Positions 7,593 to 16,355 of a stretch of DNA of 32,858 nt are shown piece after piece; the first letter of the stretch is position 1, and each line of letters starts with the position of its first letter. Origin of the DNA: JBNKHH01 sp050290245 (GTDB taxonomy: Bacteria; Pseudomonadota; Alphaproteobacteria; Rhodobacterales; Rhodobacteraceae); NCBI GenBank assembly GCA_050290245.1, contig JBNKHH010000061.1, positions 1 through 32,858 of the forward strand, written 5' to 3'. A model generated the notes under the pieces. It did no database searches and was not told where the DNA came from. It saw nothing but the letters and a program-made list of their open reading frames with translations. Made by a program: the position numbers and the translations under genes.

Positions 7593-7721
7593 AGCCAGCT
7601 GGGCAACGCCAGGTCAGTTACAATTTGATGAATTCGGCCCTGACGCACGCCGGTTTGTTTACCCGGTTTTGTCCTTGCGAACCTATGCCACCGAGTGTGT
7701 CCCCTCGCAGCTTTCGTGGCA

Positions 7722-8462
7722 ATGAAACTTCGGTACTTCCTTATCTCCCTTTTCGTCTTCGTGGCTCTGGCCCCGATGGCGTTGTTGGTGGCATGGCCCA
7801 ACAGCCGGGTGCTGGAAAACGAATTCAACGAGGTCCATGAACGTCATCTCCTGATCGCTCAGAACCTTGCGGCAGCATTGACGCGCTATCACCGCGACCT
7901 GGTGACCACTTTCCGCCTCCTGACCAGCGACCCCTCGACTTGGGACAGGCTCGGCGCCAGCGTCGGCGCGGCCCGCTACCCCAAGGATGGGCGCAGCGCA
8001 GTGACCCTGTTGAAATCCGGCGACCTGGCGATGTACGAGGCCAAGTCGCGCGGCAAGGGGCAGGTCACTGCCTTCAAATCGCGCCTGCGGGACGAACAGA
8101 AGCAGCGCAACGAAATGGGGACCGAACTTCGCTGGGCGATCGAACTCGACCAGCTGCAACCCTATTTCCAGCCGCAATTCGATGCGGTCGATCACTGTCT
8201 TGTCGGAGTCGAGGCGCTTGTGCGGTTGAACCACTCCACGCGCGGGGTGCTCGAGCCGGTGGACTTCCTGCCTATTGCCGAGGATCTCGGACTCGTGGCT
8301 GAGATCGACCGACTGGTTCTTCGAAAGTCGATCAGCGCCCTGCGCGACCTGCACAGCCGCGGTCTTACCATCCCGGCCTTGTCGGTTAACATCTCGTCGC
8401 AGCGGCTGACGTCGCGCAACATGCTGGACGAAATCAAGGCTCTGGGCGCTTTGCCGTTCACC
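7722..8462 (+). pseudogene. remnant of a membrane GGDEF-EAL cyclic-di-GMP protein
   Basis: The frame starts at ATG 7722 with an N-terminal membrane segment (~residues 4-25) and the start of a periplasmic helix ending near TSDPSTWD (~75). It then jumps directly to the last strand and helix of a GGDEF domain (SVGAARYPKDG at ~80-90, LAMYEAKSRGKG at ~102-113); the rest of the sensor and the GGDEF active loop are absent. An EAL domain begins (~135), keeps EALVRL (164-169) and FLPIAEDLGLV, but homology ends near residue 247 (about base 8462), before the DDFGTG metal-binding motif. The frame stays open to 8741, but beyond 8502 it is antisense to hrpB. A large in-frame internal deletion plus a 3' truncation is the simplest reading; catalytic activity is very unlikely. 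Confidence 0.8.
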
Positions 8463-8501
8463 TCTGGCGCACTGCACCCAATGTCCGATTGCGCGGAGCG
8501 T

Positions 8502-10898
8502 TCATCCCCGGGGTCGTCGCTTGGCTCTCAGCGTCGGATCAGCCTCGGTCGGGTCCTCGGGCCAGGGATGTCTGGGGTAGCGGCCACGCATGTCTTTCCT
8601 GACATCGGCATACGAGTTGGCCCAGAACCCCGGTATGTCCATGGTCGTCTGTACGGGCCGCGCCGCGGGCGACAAGAGCGTTACCTGCAAGGGCCGTCCG
8701 GCCACCACGGGATGCCGGGTAACTCCGAACATCTCCTGTAATCTCAGCGAGATAGCGGGCATTTCACCGCCATAGTCGATGTCGATCTTTCGATCCAGTG
8801 GTGTGACGAAATGCGCCGGTGCCTCGCGGTCGACCAGTTGCATCTGGTCCCAGTTCAGCATGGCCCGCAAGGCGGGCAGGGCGTCAAAGGCCTTCCACTC
8901 CGCCGCGCTTTTCACGCCCGAAATGTGAGGCATGAGCCAGTCTTCCAGCCTCTCAATCAGGGCCGTATCCCCCATGTCCGGCAAGTCGTGTTCTTGCGCA
9001 CGCACCAGCATGACCCTGGACCTGAACCGTTCGCAGGGTTTGGAAAACCCAAACCCCATCTGGCGCACGCCCTCGAGCATAGCCCGTGATACCCACTCGT
9101 CTGGCACATCGCTCCAACGCTTCGAGGACAATGCGATCGCCCCCAGCCGCTCTTCTTGCCGCGCAACAACCCGACCTTCACGGCGCGACCATTCGGCAAA
9201 GCGGACATGTTCAATCTGATCGCCCAGAATCTCTCGTATGCTGGCCTCCGAAATTGCCGCACCTATGCGGATGCGCGCCTCGGTTGGATGCCCGTCTGTG
9301 TCCGTCACGACAAGGAATCGTTGGCCCGCCAAGGCGTCGGCCTCATCCATCCGGGCCCCTTTGCCGCCCGAGAGCAGCCATCGCGCCTCGCCCCCCGGAC
9401 GCCGCATCCCGACCCGGTCCGGATAGGCCAGCATCGCTTGCTCTCCAGCGTCCCGCACACGCGTTTCCCCTGCCACACGAGCCAGCCGTTTCGCCTCTGC
9501 GCGGATGCGCTCCAAGGCCGGGCTGCGCGCTGCCTCGCGCAAGGCAGTCAATCTCGTGCGCAAGTCACACCCGGCCTCGCGCAGGGGGTCCCGGTCGGAC
9601 AAAAGCGCGGCCAACATGGCGGCATCCTGGCCGGAGACTTTCAGCATATGGGCGAGTCTGGGGTGGAGCGGCAAATGGGCCAGGTCCTTGCCGTGAGGGG
9701 TTATTTTGCCGCCCTCCATCGCACCAAGCACGCTCAGGAGCTTGCGGGCCTCCGACAGAGCCCCTTCCGGTGGTGCGGTCAGAAAAGGCAAATCGGATGT
9801 GCCCCATTCGGCCAGTTCCAAGGCCAGACCGGTGAGGTCTGCGGCTTCGATCTCCGCAGGAGGGAAAGCTGCAAGAGCACCCTCTTCGCCGCGTGTCCAA
9901 AGGCGATAACAAATCCCTTCGGCAACGCGTCCGGCCCGCCCGCGGCGCTGATCGGCTTCGGCCCGCGTGACCCGCTCGGTCACCAGACGCGACATGCCTG
10001 AGCCGGGATCGAACCGTGCACGCCGGGACAACCCGCCGTCCACGACCACACGGATATCCGGGATCGTCAGCGACGTCTCGGCAATCGAAGTCGCCAGGAC
10101 CATTCGCCGCCCATCTGATGGTTTAAGCGCCTTTTGCTGCGCTGCGAAGGGCATGGACCCGAACAGTGGGAGAACCTCTATGCCTGCCATTCCGTTGAGA
10201 AGACCCTGCACCTGCCTGATCTCGCCCTCGCCAGGCAGGAAACCAAGGATCGAACCGGTTGTTTCATCGGCCGCCTGCCGCAGCAACTCTGCCATGTCCC
10301 GGTCGAAGCGGGCACGGCGGCCCCGCGGCTTTTGCAGCCACCGTGTCTCGACGTCGAAACTCTTGCCCTGCGAGGTGATGATCGGTGCAGCGCCCATCAG
10401 CCGCGCCACCGGCGCCGCATCCAACGTCGCCGACATGACCAATAGCACGAGGTCCTCGCGAAGTGCGCCGCGCACCTCCAGCGCAAGCGCCAACCCAAGA
10501 TCGGCATTGAGCGAGCGTTCGTGAAACTCATCGAAGATCACGGCTCCGACGCCGTTCAGTTCCGGGTCGGACTGGATCATGCGTGTCAGAATACCCTCGG
10601 TAACGACCTCGATGCGGGTGGATTTCGACACTTTCGATTCGCCGCGAACGCGGTAGCCTATGCGTTGCCCGACTGGTTCGCCAAGAGTCTCTGCCATCCG
10701 TTCCGCTGCCGAACGGGCCGCAAGGCGGCGCGGCTCCAGCATCATGATCCGGCCCGCGCACAGGCTCGCGTCCAAAAGCGCGAGCGGCACTCGTGTCGTC
10801 TTGCCCGCGCCTGGAGGTGCCTGCAGAACGGCCTGGCCAGCCGTTTTGATTGCATGGACCAGCCCTGGCAGGGCGTCATCGATGGGAAGTCGTTCCAT
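8502..10898 (-). CDS. hrpB: ATP-dependent RNA helicase HrpB
   Basis: A 798-residue DEAH/RHA-family helicase. Walker A is PPGAGKTT (28-35), motif II is DEFH (123-126) followed by ERSLNADLGLAL as in other HrpB proteins, and motif III is SAT (156-158). The helicase C domain includes ATSIAETSLTIP and the QRRGRAGR motif VI. The C-terminal HrpB-specific domain ends with the conserved PGFWANSYADVRKDMRGRYPKH-like stretch, so the gene is full length (E. coli about 810). Its biological role is poorly defined; mRNA processing or ribosome-related remodelling is assumed from relatives. ATG 10898 is preceded by AGGA at short spacing; in-frame ATGs at 10910 and 10934 are alternatives. It is divergent from meaB across about 110 bases. 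Confidence 0.95.
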   Translation of the reverse strand: MERLPIDDALPGLVHAIKTAGQAVLQAPPGAGKTTRVPLALLDASLCAGRIMMLEPRRLAARSAAERMAETLGEPVGQRIGYRVRGESKVSKSTRIEVVTEGILTRMIQSDPELNGVGAVIFDEFHERSLNADLGLALALEVRGALREDLVLLVMSATLDAAPVARLMGAAPIITSQGKSFDVETRWLQKPRGRRARFDRDMAELLRQAADETTGSILGFLPGEGEIRQVQGLLNGMAGIEVLPLFGSMPFAAQQKALKPSDGRRMVLATSIAETSLTIPDIRVVVDGGLSRRARFDPGSGMSRLVTERVTRAEADQRRGRAGRVAEGICYRLWTRGEEGALAAFPPAEIEAADLTGLALELAEWGTSDLPFLTAPPEGALSEARKLLSVLGAMEGGKITPHGKDLAHLPLHPRLAHMLKVSGQDAAMLAALLSDRDPLREAGCDLRTRLTALREAARSPALERIRAEAKRLARVAGETRVRDAGEQAMLAYPDRVGMRRPGGEARWLLSGGKGARMDEADALAGQRFLVVTDTDGHPTEARIRIGAAISEASIREILGDQIEHVRFAEWSRREGRVVARQEERLGAIALSSKRWSDVPDEWVSRAMLEGVRQMGFGFSKPCERFRSRVMLVRAQEHDLPDMGDTALIERLEDWLMPHISGVKSAAEWKAFDALPALRAMLNWDQMQLVDREAPAHFVTPLDRKIDIDYGGEMPAISLRLQEMFGVTRHPVVAGRPLQVTLLSPAARPVQTTMDIPGFWANSYADVRKDMRGRYPRHPWPEDPTEADPTLRAKRRPRG

Positions 10899-11009
10899 AC
10901 TTCCTGCCATAACGCCTGGATCGCGCCAGTCCATCCCTTTCCTCTTGTGACGAGCCGCGGCGAAACCTCCTCTAGACAGCCGGGCCGCCAGCCGCCAAGG
11001 TCCGCGCCG

Positions 11010-11996
11010 ATGACAGACAAGACCACAGAGCTTGCCCGGAGTGTTACCGCAGGTGACCGTCGCGCCCTGGCGCGTGCGATCACCCTTGTCGAAAGCGGCC
11101 GTGACGATCACCGCGCCGAGGCCGATACACTGCTCGAAGCACTGGCCGGTGGTGGTCGCGAGGCGCTGCGAATCGGCCTCTCTGGAACGCCCGGCGTCGG
11201 CAAATCCACGTTCATCGAGGCCTTCGGCTGCATGTTGACCGCGCAGGGCAAACGCGTGGCCGTCTTGGCCGTCGACCCGTCTTCGGCCCGCTCGGGCGGA
11301 TCGATTCTGGGGGACAAGACGCGGATGGAGCGCCTGTCGCGCGAGCCTCTCGCCTTCATCCGGCCTTCTCCCAGCCAGACCCATTTGGGCGGAGTGGCGC
11401 GGCGCACGCGCGATGCCGTGGCGTTGTGTGAAGCGGCAGGTTTTGACGTGATTCTGATCGAGACCGTCGGTGTCGGCCAGTCCGAAACCATCGTGGCAGA
11501 GATGTCCGATATCTTCATTCTTTTGCTCGCCCCGGCTGGCGGTGACGAGTTGCAGGGAGTGAAGCGCGGCATCATGGAAATCGCCGACATGATCCTTGTG
11601 AACAAAGCGGACGGAGACCTCAAACCCGTCGCCGCACGTACAGCGGCGGATTATGCCGGCGCGCTTCGGCTGATGCGCAAACGGGAAGGCGATGCGCCCG
11701 GTTTCCCCAAGGTTCTTACGGTTTCCGCGCTTGAGGAGCAGGGGCTCTCCCAGGCCTGGAAAGACATGACAGAACTCGCCGAATATCGCCGCAAAACGGG
11801 CTATTGGTCCGAAAAAAGGACGCAGCAGGCGGTTGGCTGGTTCGAAGACGAGGTTCGCCAGGGTCTGTTGGCTCGACTTCGTTCAGATCCCTCGGCCAAG
11901 GAAGCGATGGCTACCCTTGCCAAGGCCGTTGCCGCGGGCGAGCGTACGCCCGGCAGCGCGGCGGCTGATGTTCTGCAAAAATTGAGCAAAGGCTGA
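11010..11996 (+). CDS. meaB: methylmalonyl-CoA mutase-associated GTPase MeaB
   Basis: A 328-residue G3E-family GTPase that guards cobalamin loading and protects methylmalonyl-CoA mutase from inactivation. The P-loop is GTPGVGKST (59-67), followed by AVLAVDPSS, the ETVGVGQSE switch region and NKAD, the guanine-specificity motif. The C-terminal helical dimerisation arm is present. The frame is open far upstream to 10521, but that part is antisense to hrpB; ATG 11010 gives the family's normal length. The mutase gene itself is not in the window, so MeaB acts with a partner encoded elsewhere, in propionyl-CoA or ethylmalonyl-CoA metabolism. Confidence 0.94.
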   Translation: MTDKTTELARSVTAGDRRALARAITLVESGRDDHRAEADTLLEALAGGGREALRIGLSGTPGVGKSTFIEAFGCMLTAQGKRVAVLAVDPSSARSGGSILGDKTRMERLSREPLAFIRPSPSQTHLGGVARRTRDAVALCEAAGFDVILIETVGVGQSETIVAEMSDIFILLLAPAGGDELQGVKRGIMEIADMILVNKADGDLKPVAARTAADYAGALRLMRKREGDAPGFPKVLTVSALEEQGLSQAWKDMTELAEYRRKTGYWSEKRTQQAVGWFEDEVRQGLLARLRSDPSAKEAMATLAKAVAAGERTPGSAAADVLQKLSKG

Positions 11997-12065
11997 CCTG
12001 GTCTGCACCCGTCGTCTGCCCAGTGCATTTCCTGTCAAAGCAACGCCGATTTGGCGCTTGTGGAC

Positions 12066-12094
12066 TTGACGGCCTGAAAGATTCACCCTATCCC
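12066..12094 (+). promoter_or_regulatory. predicted sigma70-type promoter of rpmB
   Basis: TTGACG (12066-12071; five of six consensus bases), a 17-base spacer, then TATCCC (12089-12094; TAT matches). It lies about 100 bases before rpmB. In the leader, GGGCAG (12110-12115) can pair with CTGCCC (12127-12132). A good ribosome site, AAGGTGA, sits 4 bases before the ATG. Confidence 0.5.
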
Positions 12095-12195
12095 CCGCAG
12101 ACGAATTCCGGGCAGGGCCACTGGCGCTGCCCCTTTGCATTGACGGGGACCACGTCGGGTTGCCGTGACACGAGACGAAAAACAAAGGTGAAGCC

Positions 12196-12483
12196 ATGTC
12201 GCGCCGTTGCGAATTGACTGGAAAAGGCCCGATGACTGGCAACAATGTCAGCCACGCCAAAAACAGAACCCGCCGTCGGTTTTTGCCGAACCTGACCGAA
12301 ACGGCTTTGATGTCTGAAACCCTGGGTCGGACGTTCCGTCTGCGCGTTTCGACGTCGGCTCTGCGTACCGTTGACCATCGCGGTGGTCTGGATGCGTATC
12401 TGCTCAAGGCGAAAGACGCCGAACTGAGCGAAAACGCCCTGAAGATCAAAAAGGACATCGTCAAGGCACAGGCCGCCGCCTGA
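12196..12483 (+). CDS. rpmB: 50S ribosomal protein L28
   Basis: A 95-residue basic ribosomal protein. It opens with the family's MSRRCELTGKGPMTGN and continues with NVSHAKNRTRRRFLPNL, the RNA-binding core; the alpha-proteobacterial C-terminal helix ends in Ala residues. The ATG is preceded by AAGGTGA at good spacing. It stands alone with its own predicted promoter and a strong terminator; rpmG (L33), its partner in many bacteria, is not adjacent. Confidence 0.97.
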   Translation: MSRRCELTGKGPMTGNNVSHAKNRTRRRFLPNLTETALMSETLGRTFRLRVSTSALRTVDHRGGLDAYLLKAKDAELSENALKIKKDIVKAQAAA

Positions 12484-12503
12484 TCCTTGTCGCGATGAAC
12501 TGA

Positions 12504-12536
12504 AAAGCCCCGCCGTTGGCGGGGCTTTCTGTTTTT
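12504..12536 (+). terminator. intrinsic terminator of rpmB
   Basis: AAAGCCCCGCC (12504-12514), loop GTT, GGCGGGGCTTT (12518-12528), followed by CTGTTTTT. The 11-pair stem and T-run are 20 bases after the rpmB stop; A-residues on the left also allow function for the convergent GNAT transcript. Confidence 0.92.
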
Positions 12537-12562
12537 CCAGCATCCTCCGAGGTGCGGTCGTC

Positions 12563-12859
12563 TCAATCAGACAAAAGACCCTGCCACTCGGGATGTTGCT
12601 CGAACTGCCAATCGACATACGAGCACTGCGACCTGATCCTGAAGCCCATTTCCTTGGCATCCTCGACGGCGCGCAGAACCAGTTTGGCGGCGATATTGTG
12701 TCCCCGGCATGCTTCAGGCACCCATGTCCGGTGTATGATCATCACGTCCTTTTGCGGTCGCGAAAAGGTCATCTCTGCTTCCGACACGCCCGACCCCAGT
12801 CGGGCCACATAGCGCCCCGACTGACCGTCTTCTTCTCGGACGATGTCCGGATCAACCAT
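12563..12859 (-). CDS. small GNAT-family acetyltransferase-like protein (YjdJ-type)
   Basis: A 98-residue protein matching the short GCN5-related N-acetyltransferase-like group. Visible landmarks are the beta-strand/loop RYVARLG, then VMIIHRTWVPEACRGHNIAAKLV, in which R/Q-x-x-G-x-A is the acetyl-CoA pyrophosphate loop (here CRGHNIA), and the C-terminal YVDWQFEQHPEW typical of the family. The substrate is unknown. ATG 12859 lies inside the last codons of the oxidoreductase gene (8-base overlap), so translation is coupled; the frame is open to 12889 but that extension lies wholly within the upstream gene. It converges on the rpmB terminator. Confidence 0.78.
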   Translation of the reverse strand: MVDPDIVREEDGQSGRYVARLGSGVSEAEMTFSRPQKDVMIIHRTWVPEACRGHNIAAKLVLRAVEDAKEMGFRIRSQCSYVDWQFEQHPEWQGLLSD

Positions 12860-15356
12860 CCTTGCGGATGACCTCGTTTTTGGGATCATAGGGTGAATCT
12901 TCCGTCACCTCGGCGTCCCAGAGCTTTCGCTGGATCAAAACCTTCAGCTTGGTTCCGGGCTTGGCCATGTCGGGCGTCACATAGCCCATGCCGATGGATT
13001 TGCCAAAGGCGACACCATAGCCGCCCGAAGTCAGGCGGCCGACGCGCGTATCGCCCGAATAGAGCGCCTCACGCCCCCACGGATCGGCATCGTCCGGCCC
13101 GTCGATCAAAAGTGTCACGCACATCGCACGAATGCCCTTTTCTTGCATGGCTGCCTTGCCGTGGAAATCCTTGGAAAGATCGACGAACCGGTCCAACCCT
13201 GCTTCCAGAGGCGTGGCGTCGCGCCCCAATTCGGTTCCGAAGGCGCGATAGGATTTTTCCTGCCGGAGCCAGTTTTGCGCGCGAGCACCCACCAGTTTCA
13301 TGCCGTGCGTTTCACCGGCCGCCAGAAGCTGGTCCCACAGATAGGTCTGCATCTCGATCGGGTGGTGCAATTCCCAGCCAAGTTCGCCGGTATAGGCCAC
13401 ACGGATGGCCCGAACGGGGCACATGCCCAGTTCGATGTCGCGATAGCTCAGCCACGGAAAACGCTTGTTTGACAGGACTGTGCCCGGCTCGGCGTCCTTG
13501 ACCAGTTCGTTCAGCACATCGCGGGATTTTGGGCCAGCAATCGCGAAAACCCCCCATTGGGTCGTAACGTCGTGGACATCGACATAGCCGCCACCGGACG
13601 ACATGAAATCTTCAATCGACTTTCTCAGAAAATCTGCGTCGTAGTCCGTCCAGGCCCCGGCCGACACGAGATAGTATTCGTTTTCCGCCAGCCGTACGAT
13701 CGTATACTCGGTGCGGGTCGTGCCAGCGCTGGTCAGGGCATAGGTCAGGTTGATCCGGCCGACCTTTGGCAGCTTGTTGCAGGTGAAATGGTCGAGAAAC
13801 GCCGTCGCTCCCGGACCGCGCAGCACATGCTTGGTAAAGGCCGATGCATCTATCAGGCCGACGCCATTTCGGATCGCCTCGGCTTCTTCCTTGGCGTATT
13901 GCCACCAGCCGCCGCGACGAAAACTGCGTGAGTCGTGGTCGAAATTCTCGGGAGCATCTTTCGGTCCATAGTAGTTTGGCCGCTCAAACCCGTTCACACA
14001 GCCGAACTGCGCGCCAAGGGCTTTCTGGCGGTCGTAGACCGGCGCCGTACGCAGAGGGCGGCAGGCCTCACGCTCTTCGTCCGGGTGGTGAAGGACATAG
14101 ACGTGGGAATAACACTCTTCGTTCTTGCGCGCGGCATATTCCGTCGTCATCCACGAGCCATAACGTTTGGGATCCAGCGAGGCCATGTCGATCTCGGCCT
14201 CGCCGTCGACCATCATCTGGGCGAGGTAGTATCCGGTGCCGCCTGCGGCGGTGATCCCGAACGAAAACCCTTCGGCAAGCCACATGTTGCGCAGGCCCGG
14301 TGCCGGGCCAACCAACGGGTTGCCGTCGGGTGTATAGCAGATCGGACCGTTGAAATCGTCCTTCAGGCCCGATTCAGCACAGGAGGGGACGCGCTCGGCC
14401 ATCGCCATGTACTGTTCGGCGATCCGGTCAAGGTCCAGCGGGAAAAGGTCGGCTCGGAAACTGTCGGGTACGCCGTATTCGAAACGGGCAGGTGCGCCTT
14501 GCTCATAGATACCCAGGATCCAGCCGCCACGCTCTTCTCGGGCATAGGACTCGTTGTCCGCGTCACGCACAACGGGATGCTCCGGGTTGCCCGCCTCGCG
14601 CCATTTTACCAACTCGGGATCCTTGTCCATCACGATGAAGGTGTGCTCGACAGGAATAGCGGGCATCTTGATACCAAGCATCTTGGCAGTGCGTTGTGCA
14701 TGGTTGCCCGACGCCGTCACGACATGCTCGGCGGTGATGACTACCTGCTCGTCCGAGGGAACGAGGTTGCCACCCTTTTCGACCATCTTGGTGCAGGTGA
14801 CCTCCCAGGCGTCGCCGGTCCAGTGGAAGGCGTCCGCCTGCCACTTGCGCTCGATCGCGACTCCGCGCTGGCGGGCGCCCTTGGCCATCGCCTGGGTCAC
14901 GTCGGCGGGGTTAATATAACCATCTTCGGTGTGATAGATCGCCCCCTTCAGGTCACTGGTTTCGATCAGCGGCCAGCGTTCCTTGATCTGTTCCGGAGTC
15001 AGCCATTCGTACTTCACATCGCAGGTCTCGGCGGTGGATGCATAGAGCATGTACTCGTCCATGCGTTCCTGCGTCTGTGCCATGCGTAGGTTGCCCACGA
15101 CGGCAAAGCCCGCGTTCAGGCCTGTCTCTTCTTCGAGTGTCTTGTAGAAATCGACCGAGTACTTGTGGATGTGCGTCGTCGCGTAGGACATGTTGAAAAG
15201 CGGAAGAAGGCCCGCAGCATGCCAAGTGGAACCGGACGTCAGTTCGTCACGCTCAAGCAACATGACGTCCTCCCAACCAGCCTTTGCCAGGTGATAGGCG
15301 ATTGACGTTCCGACCGCGCCGCCACCGACGACGAGTGCTTTGACATGTGTTTTCAT
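12852..15356 (-). CDS. FAD-dependent oxidoreductase with GcvT domain (dimethylglycine/sarcosine dehydrogenase family)
   Basis: An 834-residue two-part enzyme. The N-terminal DAO-type flavin domain starts with the dinucleotide fold VVGGGAVGTS (residues 9-18) and has STWHAAGL (43-50), whose His46 is the position of covalent histidyl-FAD in dimethylglycine and sarcosine dehydrogenases. A central FAO-type segment and, from about 470, a GcvT-like tetrahydrofolate-binding domain with its C-terminal barrel follow. Such enzymes demethylate N-methyl amines, pass electrons to ETF and the methylene unit to folate. The exact substrate cannot be read, because Rhodobacterales carry several paralogs. ATG 15356 follows GGAAGGA at about 9 bases. 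It is divergent from panC and coupled to the GNAT gene. No cleavable signal peptide, so cytosolic. Confidence 0.88.
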   Translation of the reverse strand: MKTHVKALVVGGGAVGTSIAYHLAKAGWEDVMLLERDELTSGSTWHAAGLLPLFNMSYATTHIHKYSVDFYKTLEEETGLNAGFAVVGNLRMAQTQERMDEYMLYASTAETCDVKYEWLTPEQIKERWPLIETSDLKGAIYHTEDGYINPADVTQAMAKGARQRGVAIERKWQADAFHWTGDAWEVTCTKMVEKGGNLVPSDEQVVITAEHVVTASGNHAQRTAKMLGIKMPAIPVEHTFIVMDKDPELVKWREAGNPEHPVVRDADNESYAREERGGWILGIYEQGAPARFEYGVPDSFRADLFPLDLDRIAEQYMAMAERVPSCAESGLKDDFNGPICYTPDGNPLVGPAPGLRNMWLAEGFSFGITAAGGTGYYLAQMMVDGEAEIDMASLDPKRYGSWMTTEYAARKNEECYSHVYVLHHPDEEREACRPLRTAPVYDRQKALGAQFGCVNGFERPNYYGPKDAPENFDHDSRSFRRGGWWQYAKEEAEAIRNGVGLIDASAFTKHVLRGPGATAFLDHFTCNKLPKVGRINLTYALTSAGTTRTEYTIVRLAENEYYLVSAGAWTDYDADFLRKSIEDFMSSGGGYVDVHDVTTQWGVFAIAGPKSRDVLNELVKDAEPGTVLSNKRFPWLSYRDIELGMCPVRAIRVAYTGELGWELHHPIEMQTYLWDQLLAAGETHGMKLVGARAQNWLRQEKSYRAFGTELGRDATPLEAGLDRFVDLSKDFHGKAAMQEKGIRAMCVTLLIDGPDDADPWGREALYSGDTRVGRLTSGGYGVAFGKSIGMGYVTPDMAKPGTKLKVLIQRKLWDAEVTEDSPYDPKNEVIRKDG

Positions 15357-15494
15357 GGGGCTGATTCCTTCCCTGTATCACGCGCGATTAAACCCCAATC
15401 CGCCACCCTGCGTCAGGTCCATCCGACATGGCGTGTCGCGAAAACGACGTCTGTCTGCTTGAGTCCGGGTGCGGGGGCGGCTAATCATCCGGCC

Positions 15495-16355
15495 ATGAAA
15501 GTCTGTCGCGCCATCGCGGATTATCGCAGCGAGATCGCCACCTACCGTGCGGCAGGTGAAAGCGTGGGCCTTGTGACGACGATGGGTGCGCTTCATGCGG
15601 GCCACATGGCACTTGTAGAACGTGCCAGTGCCGAGAATGACCGAGTTGTAACGACCATATTCGTGAACCCGACTCAATTCGGTCAAGCTGCGGATCTGGA
15701 ACGATATCCCCGGCCCGAGGCACAGGATATCGATATGTTCGCGGCGGCAGGCGTTGACGCCGTGCTGATCCCGACGGTCGACGAGATGTATCCGGCCGGC
15801 GACGAGACGATCGTCGAGACAACGCGGCTTGCGAACATGTTGCATGGGCTTGTGCGGCCAGGGCATTTCCGGGGCGTGGCGACAGTGGTGACCAAGCTTT
15901 TGAACATCGCGATGGCTGACCGCGCCTACTTTGGCGAGAAAGACTATCAGCAACTCGCGGTGATCCGCCGGCTCGCACGCGATCTGCACATGCCGGTCGG
16001 GATCGTCGGCGTTCCAACGGTCCGCGAACCGGACGGCCTGGCCATGTCTTCCCGCAATGTTCGTTTGTCGTCCAGACACCGCCGGGAAGCCGTCGCCCTG
16101 AATGCCTGCCTGGATCGGGCGGAAATGCTTGTGGGCGGTTCATCGACGGTGGCGGATCTCAGGTCAGATGCCTTCGAGACCTTCGACGGCAAATCCAATA
16201 GCGGCCGACTGGTGGCCTACGATGTGGTCGATCCCGATACATTCGAACCGGTCGAGGGGCCGGTGAACCGGCCGATAGCCGTCATGATGTCCGTCCAGTA
16301 CGGCGAGGGCGACGAAGCCGTCCTGCTCATTGACCAAAGGGAGATCACCCCATGA
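15495..16355 (+). CDS. panC: pantoate-beta-alanine ligase
   Basis: A 286-residue cytosolic enzyme that joins pantoate and beta-alanine with ATP to form pantothenate. Class-I-synthetase-like motifs are present: TTMGALHAGHMAL with the HxGH pair H34/H37, FVNPTQFG (pantoate site), and AMSSRNVRLS, the KMSKS equivalent. The length matches the family. The frame extends upstream to 15345, but ATG 15495 gives the normal N-terminus (MKVCRAIADYR). The upstream 138 bases are shared with the divergent oxidoreductase gene; no clear promoter is visible. The stop overlaps panB by 4 bases. Confidence 0.95.
   Translation: MKVCRAIADYRSEIATYRAAGESVGLVTTMGALHAGHMALVERASAENDRVVTTIFVNPTQFGQAADLERYPRPEAQDIDMFAAAGVDAVLIPTVDEMYPAGDETIVETTRLANMLHGLVRPGHFRGVATVVTKLLNIAMADRAYFGEKDYQQLAVIRRLARDLHMPVGIVGVPTVREPDGLAMSSRNVRLSSRHRREAVALNACLDRAEMLVGGSSTVADLRSDAFETFDGKSNSGRLVAYDVVDPDTFEPVEGPVNRPIAVMMSVQYGEGDEAVLLIDQREITP

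Noticed and set aside
8502..10898. Motif II reading DEFH instead of DEAH as a mutated helicase
   Set aside because: DEFH followed by ERSLNADLGLAL is, as far as I know, the normal form in HrpB.
10521..11009. Longer meaB start giving a 491-residue protein
   Set aside because: The extra 163 codons are antisense to hrpB and unlike MeaB; ATG 11010 gives the family length.
13935..15089. 384-codon plus-strand open frame antisense to the FAD/GcvT oxidoreductase
   Set aside because: No recognisable domain, and it lies wholly inside a well-supported gene; long shadow frames are expected at this GC content.
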